DNA of 64,000 bases from assembly GCF_902686445.1 (NCBI RefSeq), contig NC_062220.1, forward strand, positions 93,062,143 through 93,126,142, read 5' to 3'. The notes beneath the pieces are model-generated. The model was not told where the DNA came from, did not search any database, and saw nothing but the letters and a program-made list of their open reading frames with translations. This document shows positions 1 through 9,168 of this stretch, piece after piece. Both the position numbers and the translations under genes were made by a program. Source of the DNA: Sciurus carolinensis. Its lineage: Eukaryota > Chordata > Mammalia > Rodentia > Sciuridae. The stretch's first letter is position 1; every line of letters begins with the position of its first letter.

Positions 1-289
1 CATAGACCTCTGCAAAGATATAGCAATAAAGAACTGAGCTGGCTCAAAAGGGGTTAATTCCCACCAAATGAAACTAAGGGACTCCATATAGAAAGAGCTC
101 TGCTTTCCACCAGGCAGGGAGATTCTACTTATCTCCACTAAGCAATAACACATTTTTAACCTCTCTTCACCTCAACTCTACTTTCTCAATTGAAGGTCGG
201 GCGAATAGAAAAAGAGCTTCAAGCTTCTCCTCAAGAAGAATGTTATAATCATGAACAATTGAAACTCCACCTTAAACAATGCTGTCCCC
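1..289. other. Unassigned AT-rich non-coding sequence
   Basis: I see no repeat family, RNA gene or credible coding frame in this stretch. Confidence 0.4.
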
Positions 290-388
290 AATATTATCTC
301 ATTTGAGTCTCACACAACTTTGTGAGATAATGGCAAATATCACTCATTCCCATGTTTGAGAGCAGAATTCGGAAGTTCAGGCAAGTAT
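290..388 (-). repeat. MIR SINE fragment
   Basis: The plus strand reads as a diverged reverse complement of the MIR core and 3' part: an ATCTCATTTGAGTCTCACAC block, then a GTGAGATAATGG block, then a degraded GGAAGTTCAGGCAAGTA end. MIR is an ancient tRNA-derived SINE spread by L2. The copy is too diverged for target-site duplications. Confidence 0.65.
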
Positions 389-1165
389 TAAAACCTATGC
401 TTTATGACCCCTAATTCATTCTTCCTTCCACTTCAGAACTCTTTCATCTCCTTGATAGAAAAGAGAAATCAGGTGAAGATAAAAAAGCTGAACAAATTAC
501 AGGCAAAACAACCTCCTCAAGAAACTACTTATTTGACGACATTCCTCATTCCACAATATGGCATCTATAAAAAGTGTGCCGCCTTCATGGAATTTAAAAA
601 GTTCAATCTTCCTCCTTTCCTTGTGTGACTCCCTGCAAATTGAAATCTATCCTGACAGATGATTGAAGGGAGCAGCGTGCTTACATCAAGGTCCCTTAAC
701 TCTCATTCTGCTAAAATGAAAATATGAGGAAACTGCTCACCTGAGAAAGTCGACAGGAAGTAATGGGGCGAGGCCCGTTCATCAGCACAGCACTGTTTAC
801 CCCGTCAGCTCTCGGCTCTCTGAGGAAAACCTTCTCAGTTTTTGGGCTACCAAAGCACCTCAACAATTTTCAGCAATAAAATGAAAAATAACTGCATGGG
901 AGTGAAGTCAATACATTCTGTGCAACTAATATGAAGGGGTAATTTTCCCCTCTCACAAAGTACTCTGATGAAAGGAAAGGACTAAATCATGACATTTCCA
1001 AAGAGCTGTCCTCTCTTACACAAGTCAGCTTCCCTGAATTCCTGTTTGGACTCAGAAGAGTTTCCTTTCACCAGTGTACCTCACATGTAGAGTTACATGG
1101 AGATGCTTTTCTGTAAGAAATGGGGATATAACCTCATTTGGCTCAGATAATTTTATACTCATTTA
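389..1165. other. Unassigned non-coding sequence
   Basis: A 74-codon open frame (404-628) has no start context, composition or recognisable motif that would support a gene. No repeat family is evident. Confidence 0.4.
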
Positions 1166-1169
1166 TCTT

Positions 1170-1990
1170 TCCCATATTTTTATTGGTGCATTCTAGTTGT
1201 ACATAATGGTAGGATTTGTTGTTACATATTCATTCATGCACACAATGTAACAATATAATTTGGTCTATATAATTGCCCAGTATTTCTCTTTTCCCTCTCT
1301 GGTCCCTGTCCTCTATTCTACAGATCTCCCTTCAAATTTCAAGAGATCCCTCCCACCTCCATCTTTTTCTTTTTCTTTTTCCTCTTTTCTCTCATATATG
1401 AGAAAAAACATGCAATCTTAACTTTCTGGTTTATTTCATTGAACATGTTTTCAAGTCCCATCCATTTTCCTGCAAATGACATTTCATTCTTCTTTGCAGT
1501 TGAATAAAACTCTTTTGTGTATATATACCACATTTTCTTTATCTAGTCATCCACTGATGGACACCTTGGTGGTTCCTTATTTTGGCTATTATGAACTGCA
1601 CTGCTATAAACATAGACATGCATGTATCACTATAGTATAATGACTTTAATTCTTGAGGCTAAATAATGAGGACTGGTATAGCTGAATCATATGGTGATTC
1701 CATGCCTACTCTATCAAGAAACCTTCATACTGATTTCCATAGCAGTTTTACTAATTTATAATCCCACGGACAGTGCAAAACTGTTCCTTTTCCCCCACAT
1801 CCTCCTCAGCATTTTTTATTGTTTGTATTCTTGATAGTTGCCATTCTGAGGCTGGAGTAAGATAAAATGTCAGTTTAGTTTTGCTTTGCATTCCTGTAAT
1901 TGAAAATGGTATGGACATTTTTTCATATATTTGTTGGATATTTTTATTTCTTCTTTTGTGGCTCAGATACATTTTAACTCAGTTGCCTTT
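1170..1990 (-). mobile_element. LINE L1, 3' part (ORF2 C-terminus and 3'UTR), antisense
   Basis: On the plus strand this reads as the reverse complement of an L1 3' end. Blocks include TTTCATTGAACATGTTTTCA (landmark 'aatggatgggacttgaa' in sense), ACCACATTTTCTTTATCTAG, CCACTGATGGACACCTTGGT and CATATGGTGATTCCATG, which encode the usual last part of ORF2. The outer end (about 1170-1290) has the TTGTACATAATGGTAGGATTTG type of 3'UTR familiar from squirrel genomes. Many stops and small indels break ORF2, so it is a dead, 5'-truncated copy. The short antisense frames at 1339-1533 and 1751-1972 are by-products. Confidence 0.88.
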
Positions 1991-2765
1991 AACTAATAAT
2001 ATGTCTATTTTCCCTACAGTGGTGGGCCATCTTATTTTGGATATTTAATTGGCTCTTGAAAGATTAAACACTCACACCTGAGCCTCTGGCTCTCACAGAT
2101 TATTTCTCCCAGAAGTTAAAAGTATAGAGGTGAATAAAAAGAAAGAAATTCTGAAAAAGCGGCCCTTCCCCCTAATGAAGCAAATATGGAAAAGCAGGAC
2201 TCTGCAGATTTTTCAAAAATCTTATCCTAATATTTAGATTCAAAATTTATTTCCCCTGATCTTAATTAAGCAAACCCTTGAGACTCTTGGGCATGTCTAA
2301 TCATTCAAGGATAAAATTCCAGGAATTCACCAGTCTCACCCATAGGACAGTCTGAAGCAAACCAACTAAGCAATCCTTGTTATGATTTTCCTCAGAGACC
2401 AAATATGAGCACCTACTAAATTTTCTGCTTTGTTGAGTTCTAGAATTCTTTCTAAATGTACAGCATCAGGCCCCTTCTGTGCTTTAATTCCAAGTCAACA
2501 TGGAAAATCATAAAAATATAGTAATATTTTGTGGGGTGATTAGACCACCTACCACCCGTGGTCACAGGGTCATATTTCCTCATCTGTAAATGGAGCCTGT
2601 GTTAAATATGCCCTGATTCATTTATTGTGCTTCCTTTCTGGTTTCTGCTACCTCTAGTCTTCTCTTCTCATGCTGCTGTCTACATCTGTATTTTAATAAC
2701 AGCCTGTGGTGCTGACATTAAGTGATTTTTCAGTCAGTCCTAGTGAATCACATACAGAGTGGGAG
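1991..2765. other. Unassigned non-coding sequence
   Basis: No coding frame and no confidently recognised repeat. Confidence 0.4.
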
Positions 2766-2767
2766 AG

Positions 2768-2960
2768 AAAATCTGGAGATTACCTAGTCACAACTCTTCC
2801 TTGTTTTTTTTTTTGCCGGGGGGGTAGAGGGGTTGTTAATTACAGAAACCCCAAGCCTCAGTAAGTCAAGTAATTTTCCAGGTGTCACTGCTTGTTCTTG
2901 AGAGAAACTGTGACCATCTCTGACTCAACATTGCACCCTTTACTCCCACACCACTAGTTC
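2768..2960 (-). repeat. MIR-type SINE fragment
   Basis: The block GAGATTACCTAGTCACAACT, a gap filled by T10 and GGGGGG, then CAAGCCTCAGTAAGTCAAGT and GGTGTCACTGC follow the order of an antisense MIR/MIR3 copy (landmark 'aaactgaggcccagagaggttaagt'). It is heavily diverged. Confidence 0.5.
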
Positions 2961-3182
2961 AAAATATTATTAACCACTGGACTCTCTGCTGTTGAAATAT
3001 GAGAAATGCAATATATTAAGGAAATTAAATTAAATTGAAAACAGAGAAGTCTGTCAACCCATCTGTTGGAACCTTCCCTTCACACTCTCCTCTGAGGAAC
3101 CATCGTGGGACCTCAGCAAGGGCCATGAGGATAGTTAAGCACTGGAAAGGCATCAGCATGAAACAACCAAAAGTGAAGCCTG

Positions 3183-3385
3183 AGCCAAGTGTGGTGGTAC
3201 CTGTAATCCCAGTGGATCAGTAGACTGAGCCAAGAGGATTACAAGTTCAAAAACAGCTTTAACAATTTAGTGAGGCCCTAAGCAACTGTGAGACCCTGTC
3301 TCAAATAAAAAATAGAAAGAGTTGGGGGTGTGGATCAGGGATTAAGAACCCCTGGGTTCAATCCCTGATACCAAAAAAAAAAGAA
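3183..3385 (+). mobile_element. Sciurid B1-dID SINE
   Basis: The left half is 7SL/B1-like (GTGTGGTGGTACCTGTAATC, then GAGGATTACAAGTTCAAA and AGACCCTGTCTCAAA). The right half is ID/tRNA-like (GGGTGTGGATCAGGGATTAA and CTGGGTTCAATCCCTG), and an A-rich tail follows. Left-to-right order is intact. B1-dID chimeras are described in squirrels and related rodents. The open frame at 3035-3223 runs into it and is not a gene. Confidence 0.9.
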
Positions 3386-3447
3386 AGAGAGAGAGGGAGA
3401 AAGGAGAAAGGAAGAAAGGGAAAAAGGGAGGGGGTGAAGGAGGAGGC
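3372..3447 (+). repeat. GA-rich purine tract in SINE tail
   Basis: A, G-only sequence (A10 followed by GAAAGAGAGAGAGG-type units) continues from the A-tail of the preceding SINE, as microsatellites seeded by SINE tails often do. Confidence 0.85.
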
Positions 3448-3459
3448 ATTAGGGAAAAA

Positions 3460-4290
3460 ATGGACTTGAGTACTCATTTCTCCAAAAGATGATTACAAAT
3501 GGCCCATAAGCACATGAAAAATATGCTCAACATCAATAATGATTCAGGAAATGCAAATAAAAAGTACAATGAGTTGCCACCTTATGCCCATTTGGATGAC
3601 TATAATTCAAACACACCAGAAAATAACAAGCATTGGTGAGAATGTGAAGAAACTGGACTTTTGTGCACAGCTGGTTAGTGCAGAGGCAAAAGGGTACAGT
3701 TGCTGCGGAAAACATTATGGCTGTTCCCCCAAAATTAAAAATACAATTGTCATAGACCCAGCAATTCTATTTCTATGTATATAACAAAAGAATTTAGAAA
3801 AGGTCTTGAGGAATATCTATACACCCATGGTCATAACAGCATTATCACAATAGCTAATACATGGAAGCAACCAAGGAATAAACAAATGTGATATGCATAA
3901 ATAATAGAATGTTATTCGGTCTTTAAAAGGAAGAAATTCTGGCATTTATAAAATGGATGAACTTTTAGGACATTATGCTAAATAAAATAAACCAGATATA
4001 AAGCATAAATACTGTATGGTACCATTTTTATGAGGTACTTAGAATAGACAAAATCATAAAGGCAGAAAGGTGACTGCCAGGGGCTGAGGGGAGGTGAAAT
4101 GGGGGTAAGGGTTCTTCTTTATGAGTGCAGAGTCTCAGATTTCCAAGAAAAGAAGGGTTATGGAGATGAATGATGGAGATAGCTGACAACATTATAAGTA
4201 TGTTTACTACCACTGGACTATACATTTAAATCTGATTAAGATAAGCTTTATGTTATGTGTATTTTGCTGCAATAAAAGCATTTTTTAATT
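3460..4290 (+). mobile_element. LINE L1M, ORF2 C-terminus to 3' end
   Basis: Sense blocks in correct order: CATTTCTCCAAAAGATGA, GAGTTGCCACCTTATGCCCA, AAGCATTGGTGAGAATGTGA, TACAGTTGCTGCGGAAAACA, ATAGACCCAGCAATTCTATT, then the 3'UTR block GGTGACTGCCAGGGGCTGAG and a TTTTGCTGCAATAAAA end. This is an old mammalian L1M copy. ORF2 is broken by several stops. The open frame at 3539-3784 is a remnant slice of ORF2. Confidence 0.9.
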
Positions 4291-5068
4291 GCTCAGTCAC
4301 TACTGGAAGACTATCCCAGTGCACATTGTCTGGTTATCAAAGCTGCCTTGAGGTATTCACCAAGCACAGCCCATAGACCAGTGAGTGCACTTTACCATAT
4401 TAGCAAGGTGGAAAAAAAGTTAGCCATTAAGCATCCCATCACCTAGAAAGATCTAGAAGTTCGAATTTATAACACTGCCCGATGGGGCAATCATGTCTAA
4501 TCACTGATAAATTGCAATGTCAACTTCTTTTGAAAGAAACTACAGAAAAATATACAGTTAATGTCTTTGACTTAGCAAAATAAACTTCAACTAAAGAGAA
4601 TAAACTCCATAAGATAAATAACAACTTTGCCAAAGTTTTACACAGTGGGAAAGCAGAAGTACCAGTAACCCAGAGAAATCAAAGGCATCTCAAAAATTTT
4701 TTTAAAAATTAAAGCTGAAAGGGGAGGATGATGGCAATTACTAAAATGGCAACTGAAAAATCCTTGTTATCAAAGTCAATTAAAGAAACAGTTAATACAC
4801 ACACACACACAAATACCAAGATATCTATCACTTAACAGGAGGAATTAAGAAGCTGAATCAATATTATTTTCATTCACATCAAAATTCTCCTTTCTCTTAG
4901 GAGGGAAGGGACAGAGAGGAAGGAAACAGAACGTTTGAAAAATGACAAACGAATGGGTTTGAAAAGCAAAATGCTTTCTACTTTTGTGTTTCCTGGTTCC
5001 TGCCCTGGGATGTCCACCTACCTCTGAACCCTAAAGATAGACTCAATGGGCATGTCCAACTTTCCTCT
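4291..5068. other. Unassigned non-coding sequence with a short CA run
   Basis: An (AC)7 run lies near 4797-4810. Otherwise no recognised element and no coding signal. Confidence 0.4.
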
Positions 5069-5069
5069 T

Positions 5070-5200
5070 TGCTGTTTTGTGTCTCTCCAAAATTCATGTT
5101 TTGGAGCCTAATCCCTGATGTGATAATATTAAGATGTGAGACCTTTTGAGCAGTGATGAAGTCATGAGGGCTCCACTCTCCTGACCAGTTTGGTACTCCT
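5070..5200 (+). mobile_element. 5' half of a MaLR/ERVL-type LTR
   Basis: The block GTGTCTCTCCAAAATTCATG followed by CCTAATCCCTGATGTGATAA, AGATGTGAGACCTTTTGAGC and GAAGTCATGAGGGCTCCACT matches the well-known 5' half of this LTR type ('ccaaaattcatatgttg', then 'gtgatggtatt', then 'aggtcatgagggtggag'). The similarity stops near 5200. The 3' half seems to resume near 7325. Confidence 0.72.
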
Positions 5201-6344
5201 TTTTTAAAAATATTTTTAACATAAGTAATTATTTTATTTCCTTGGCCTGACATCAGTAATTTCATTATATAAGAACTTGTAGCTGAAAGAACAGACACAC
5301 AGATTTCCCCCAACAGGAAGAATCCTTATCATCAGCAGAGATGAACCGAAATGTCATGTCTGAGTGCAACTTCTGCTCCCCATCCCCAACCCACAAAACC
5401 CCTAAATAAAAAAAAAAAAAAAAATCAGTGAAATCCCCATGAATTACTAAATCATCCCTTTGGAACTTTTCTAATTAGTAGCTGCAGCCTATGAAAACTG
5501 AAGGAGAGAAACAGCTGGTCAGCACAGAGCATTCCTCAGATTCAAGGGGAAGCAGCAGGGGAGCAAGAATTTTGAATGAGTAGGGGGGTGAAGATGATCT
5601 GTCTTTCCTCTATCTGCCCCCTCTATAGGGAAGACACTTCTGACCCAATACATGGAAAATGCTAATGAAATGCTAAAGGACTGGCTTTAGTTTGTAACTA
5701 GAAATGTCTGAGGCTCATGAAATTCCAAGATAGGTGTGGGATAAGCGGTACCAGAGAAAGAACAATTTAGTTAGAGACTTGATACTCATTCAATTCCAGT
5801 TTAAAGCCATCAAAGCTATTTCATAATCAAACCACCTCCATGCCTGCCCTGTATTTTCCAAAGGTAAGAGAGCTCCATGTAAACGTCTGTGTGGATGTCT
5901 GTTGCCACCACCAGGGTGATGCGGGGATATTTGTGTGAGACTAGGATCAGAAAGTGGGGTGCAAGCAGAAAGACAGGGGCTATCAGGACTACAAAGCTTC
6001 CATTACAGTGAATGTCTTTGGGTCCCCAGGTATGGTCCACTACCACAAGTCCTAACGCATTCCCATTTCCTTTTCCCTACTTGTCTTGTGTAAATGTCAA
6101 AAAACTGAAATTTCTGCCCAAAGAGATGGGCGCTTTTGCTGGACCGCATTCATCTTGGGCTTCAACCTGCCCACCTCCTGAACCTCCTATGAGACTGCAC
6201 GAAAATTAATTCTCAGCACTGCTGTGAAATTATGTCATCCCCATTCCTCTATTAATATCAATTCAACAGGTCTGTCCTGGTTTACTTTCTCCCTGGGCCG
6301 AAGAAATAGCAAAAACATCAATTATGCATGTGAAAATATGACGA
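5201..6344. other. Unassigned sequence between the LTR halves
   Basis: This interval lies between the split LTR and the GABARAPL1 pseudogene. It holds an A18 tract near 5407-5424. Part of it could be decayed 3'UTR of the pseudogene, which lies on the minus strand, but I cannot confirm this. Open frames at 5816-6046 and 6012-6209 overlap on opposite strands and carry no motif I recognise. Confidence 0.4.
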
Positions 6345-6960
6345 CAGTGTGTGCAGCGCCATGTTTCCCTGTGTCCTCACCTTCCACCGGCTCCGCGGTG
6401 GGAGCCCTCCCTCCCGTCCCCGAGCCCCACCCGCACCCCTGCCCTACTCCCAAGTCCAGCCGCTCCCATCTCCAGGACCTCTGCCACTCACTTCCCATAG
6501 GCACTCTCATCACTGTAGGCCACATACAGAAGATAGTCTTCCTCACGGCTGTCCTCATACAGGCGGCCCACAGCGGCACGTAGGGGGCATGATGTTCTTA
6601 ACCAAGAAGAATAAGGCGTCCTCAGGTCTCCGGTGCATCTGCTTCCGGGTTCAGAGGGCACAAGCTATTTCCTCTTGTCCAGGCAGCCAGGCACTTGGCC
6701 TTTTGGAGCCTTCCGCACAATGGCAGGGATCCTGTCTGGATATTTCTTCGGGATTTTTTCTCCTGTCTTTAGCTGGTACTTAAAGGGTTGGTCCTCCTGA
6801 CACTGGAACTTCACGGTGGACCGCAGGATTTCTAAGACCCCAGACCAGGCCTGCCTCCCTGCTGGTGATTGCATCTGTCACTTTTTGCTACCACCGCCAA
6901 GGTCAGTGTTACCGGAATCGGTCTTCCTCCCGTCGCAACACGATCAGACCTAGTGTTTGT
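6345..6960 (-). pseudogene. Processed pseudogene of GABARAPL1 (ATG8-family autophagy gene)
   Basis: The reverse complement carries an intronless copy of an ATG8-family coding sequence. The parent protein is a ubiquitin-like modifier that is lipidated on autophagosomes. The first part (6812 down to 6665) reads VKFQCQED, then KKYPDRIP, then IVRKAPK and LDKRK, matching GABARAPL1 better than GABARAP or GABARAPL2. The C-terminus (6565 to 6488) reads [23 protein letters not shown], stop, and the YGK ending is specific to GABARAPL1 among close paralogues. Damage: the start codon is GTG (6812-6814), a TAG at 6665-6667 replaces the conserved Tyr after DKRK, and about 28 bases are deleted around 6648, which shifts frame. 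5'UTR-like sequence extends to about 6950 and 3'UTR-like sequence to about 6345. No A-tail is visible, so the 3' limit is unknown. An upstream in-frame ATG at 6874 makes a 69-codon frame ending at the TAG. I see no reason to call it functional. Confidence 0.88.
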
Positions 6961-7004
6961 TAAGGGATCCCCTTCCAGTTTGATACTCTTATAAAAGAGG
7001 TTTG

Positions 7005-7300
7005 ATCATGCTAGTAAGGCAATCCCAAAAAACCAATGACTGAATGATTTCTCTGATAAGTGGATGATGATGCATAAGGGGTTGGGGGAGGCAAGAATGG
7101 AGGAAGGATGGATTGTATAGAGGAAAATGAGGGGTGGGAAGGGGTGAGGGGAAGGAAAGACAATAGAATGAGGCAAACATCATTACCCAGTGTACATGTG
7201 TAATTATCCAAATGGTGTGACTATCCTTCATGTACAACCAAGAAACGAAGGTTGTACCCCATTTGTGTACACTGAATCAAAATAATAAAATAATTAAAAG
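7005..7300 (+). mobile_element. LINE L1 3'UTR, 5'-truncated (sciurid type)
   Basis: Starts with GGCAATCCCAAAAAACCAAT and ATGATTTCTCTGATAAGTGG (end of ORF2/3'UTR), followed by a G-rich polypurine stretch (7078-7160), GGAAAGACAATAGAATGAGG and CTTCATGTACAACCAAGAA, and closes with GTACCCCATTTGTGTACA and an AATAAAATAATTAAAAG tail. This order is typical of squirrel L1 3' ends. The open frames on the minus strand here are antisense by-products. Confidence 0.88.
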
Positions 7301-7324
7301 CAAAGAGATTTGAGGGAACAGTCT

Positions 7325-7490
7325 AGGTCTTGTTGAAACGAAGTGCCATAGTGGAAACCAGACCAAATCTTCATCAGACACCAAATCTGCTGCCCCTTTG
7401 ATTGTGGACTTCCAGTCCTCCAGAACGGAGAGAAGTAAATTTCCCTTGTTTGTAAATTACCCAGTAGAAGGTATGTTGTTAAAGCTTCAA
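7325..7490 (+). mobile_element. 3' half of a MaLR/ERVL-type LTR
   Basis: TCATCAGACACCAAATCTGC, GATTGTGGACTTCCAGTCCT, CCAGAACGGAGAGAAGTAAA and AAATTACCCAGTAGAAGGTA match the 3' half of the same LTR type seen at 5070-5200 ('caccagacaccgaatctgc', then 'ttggacttcccagcc', then 'ccagaactgtgagaa'). The two halves have the same orientation and nearly complementary coverage, so they are probably one LTR split by later insertions. Confidence 0.72.
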
Positions 7491-8040
7491 GAAAAGACTG
7501 AGACTTCCAGCTCAGTTTATGATGCAGAGTACGAAATCATGAAAATGCATTTGGGAGTGAGCGTTTCAGACCCTGTCCGATTAGGTCATTCCTGGAGGCT
7601 TGGCTTACTCATTTGTTTTATGTCATGGGGTATCTGTCCACTCACTTTGTTGTTAAGTGCTTAAGTTTACTGTTTTTTTTTTTTTTTAATAATTCTGAGT
7701 TACAAGGATGTTTATAGGCATAGCTCTAATATTTTTTACACCCTACAAATATTAGAGAGGAAGCTTTATATTGAGAATCAAAGGATAGATTTCTAATCCT
7801 GGGAGCTAATAAATCATGTCCTGAATGACATTGTATGTTTATGCATCTTTATACAAAATCACACATTCAGGAGAAAGTCGAATAGTCTTTATCTCCACAT
7901 AATTTGTTTCATTATTCTTGTGAGTATAAAAGTTGAGAGATGTAAAATAGATACCACACCAAACTTACTGTGTCATTAAAAATATATTTTCATTTAATGA
8001 ACACCTATACAACCCTAACTATATATAAAACTATTTTAAA
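7491..8040. other. Unassigned non-coding sequence with a T18 run
   Basis: A T run lies near 7672-7689. The open frame at 7398-7664 begins inside the LTR and is not credible as a gene. Confidence 0.4.
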
Positions 8041-8044
8041 ACTT

Positions 8045-8190
8045 TTAAATGTTAACTTACTTAACATTCAGTTCTATAAGGTCAAGTATTCCTTTTAACA
8101 TAAGAGCAAACAGACAGAGGTCAAGTAATTTTCTCAAAGTCACACACACGATTAGTAAATGGTAGGGTTAAAATTTAAAGTAAGACACCT
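8045..8190 (-). repeat. MIR SINE fragment
   Basis: Antisense MIR order: TTCTATAAGGTCAAGTATTC, then GACAGAGGTCAAGTAATTTT, CTCAAAGTCACACAC and GTAAATGGTAGGGTTAAAAT (landmarks 'gaggttaagtaacttgcccaaggtcacacagc', 'taagtggcagagc'). Confidence 0.7.
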
Positions 8191-8980
8191 TACTCCAAAG
8201 TTTCTGTTCTTCCCTGCTACACTATGCTGCATCATTGAACATAAACTATTACTTTAAAGTTTATTGACATTGTATAAACTGAAAAGTGAAATCACCAGTG
8301 CCAAATAAAGTACTGGGGTTTTTTGGAAGCAACAAGCAAAAGTAAGAATGATTTCCCTAATCTCCTCTGACTGCTGGAATTGTGTAAGTACTTAATCCTC
8401 TTCATGCTGAGTATTAATCTTTAGCAAGTGGGTGTCTCCTGAAAATTCTGGGATAAACTAAAGTGGGTTTTACAGGCAAAAGCTATATTTTAATTGCACT
8501 CTGGATTAACCAAAGAATGAGTGAGTAGTTTGGGGCTACAGTAGAGTCCCCTCCCAAAAAGCTTCCCTTCCAGTAGGCTTTCTCCAGCTTTTCTGATACT
8601 AAGCAGAAGCTACGCTCAAAACTATGAACATAAGGTTGCAATGGCTATTATTTAGTGGTGGCCCCTTTCATGGGACTATGGAAGGGACTTAAGTAGCTGA
8701 ATCAGAGTTCTAAAATCTACAAGGTCTGTCTGTTTTCTTTGCAATTCTTAGAACTGTCTTTCCATGTCATGTTTGTCTGAAAGTTTCACTTTATCAAAGT
8801 AAAATATAATAAGGCAAAAATCCCTTAACTGAAATATAGAGGGGATATCTCCTGGATGAGGGGACCTCCATCTTTGATATCTTAGCTGACATGGACCTTT
8901 GCAACAGGATGGGTTCAGGAACAATGCTGTTGCATCTTCAGCAGAAGACTAAAGTCATTCAATGTCTTTTCTTTCTACTA
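8191..8980. other. Unassigned non-coding sequence
   Basis: No recognised repeat and no coding signal. Confidence 0.4.
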
Positions 8981-8982
8981 TT

Positions 8983-9168
8983 TTTGTTGTTGTTGTTGTT
9001 GTTGTTGTTCCAGGGATTGAACCCAGGGTGCTTCACCACTGAGCCACATCCCCAGTTCTTTTTACTTTTTATTTGAAATAGGGTCTTGCTAAGTTGCTGA
9101 GGCTGGCTCTGAATTTGCTATTCTCCTGCCTCAGTTTCCTAAGCCTATTGTACCACTATGACTGGCTC
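8983..9168 (-). mobile_element. Sciurid B1-dID SINE, antisense
   Basis: A (TTG)9 tract (8984-9009; A-tail-derived) precedes the reverse-complemented ID half (CCAGGGATTGAACCCAGGGT, CACTGAGCCACATCCCCAG) and then the B1-like half (AGGGTCTTGCTAAGTTGCTG, TGCCTCAGTTTCCTAAGCC). The 61-codon frame at 8891-9076 runs through it and is not a gene. Confidence 0.9.

Noticed and set aside
6224..6783. 119- and 144-codon plus frames (6224-6583, 6349-6783)
   Set aside because: They are antisense to the GABARAPL1 pseudogene and its UTR, so they only reflect the lower stop density of coding-derived sequence.
8891..9076. Leu-rich putative membrane segment
   Set aside because: Encoded by the (TTG)n tail of an antisense SINE.
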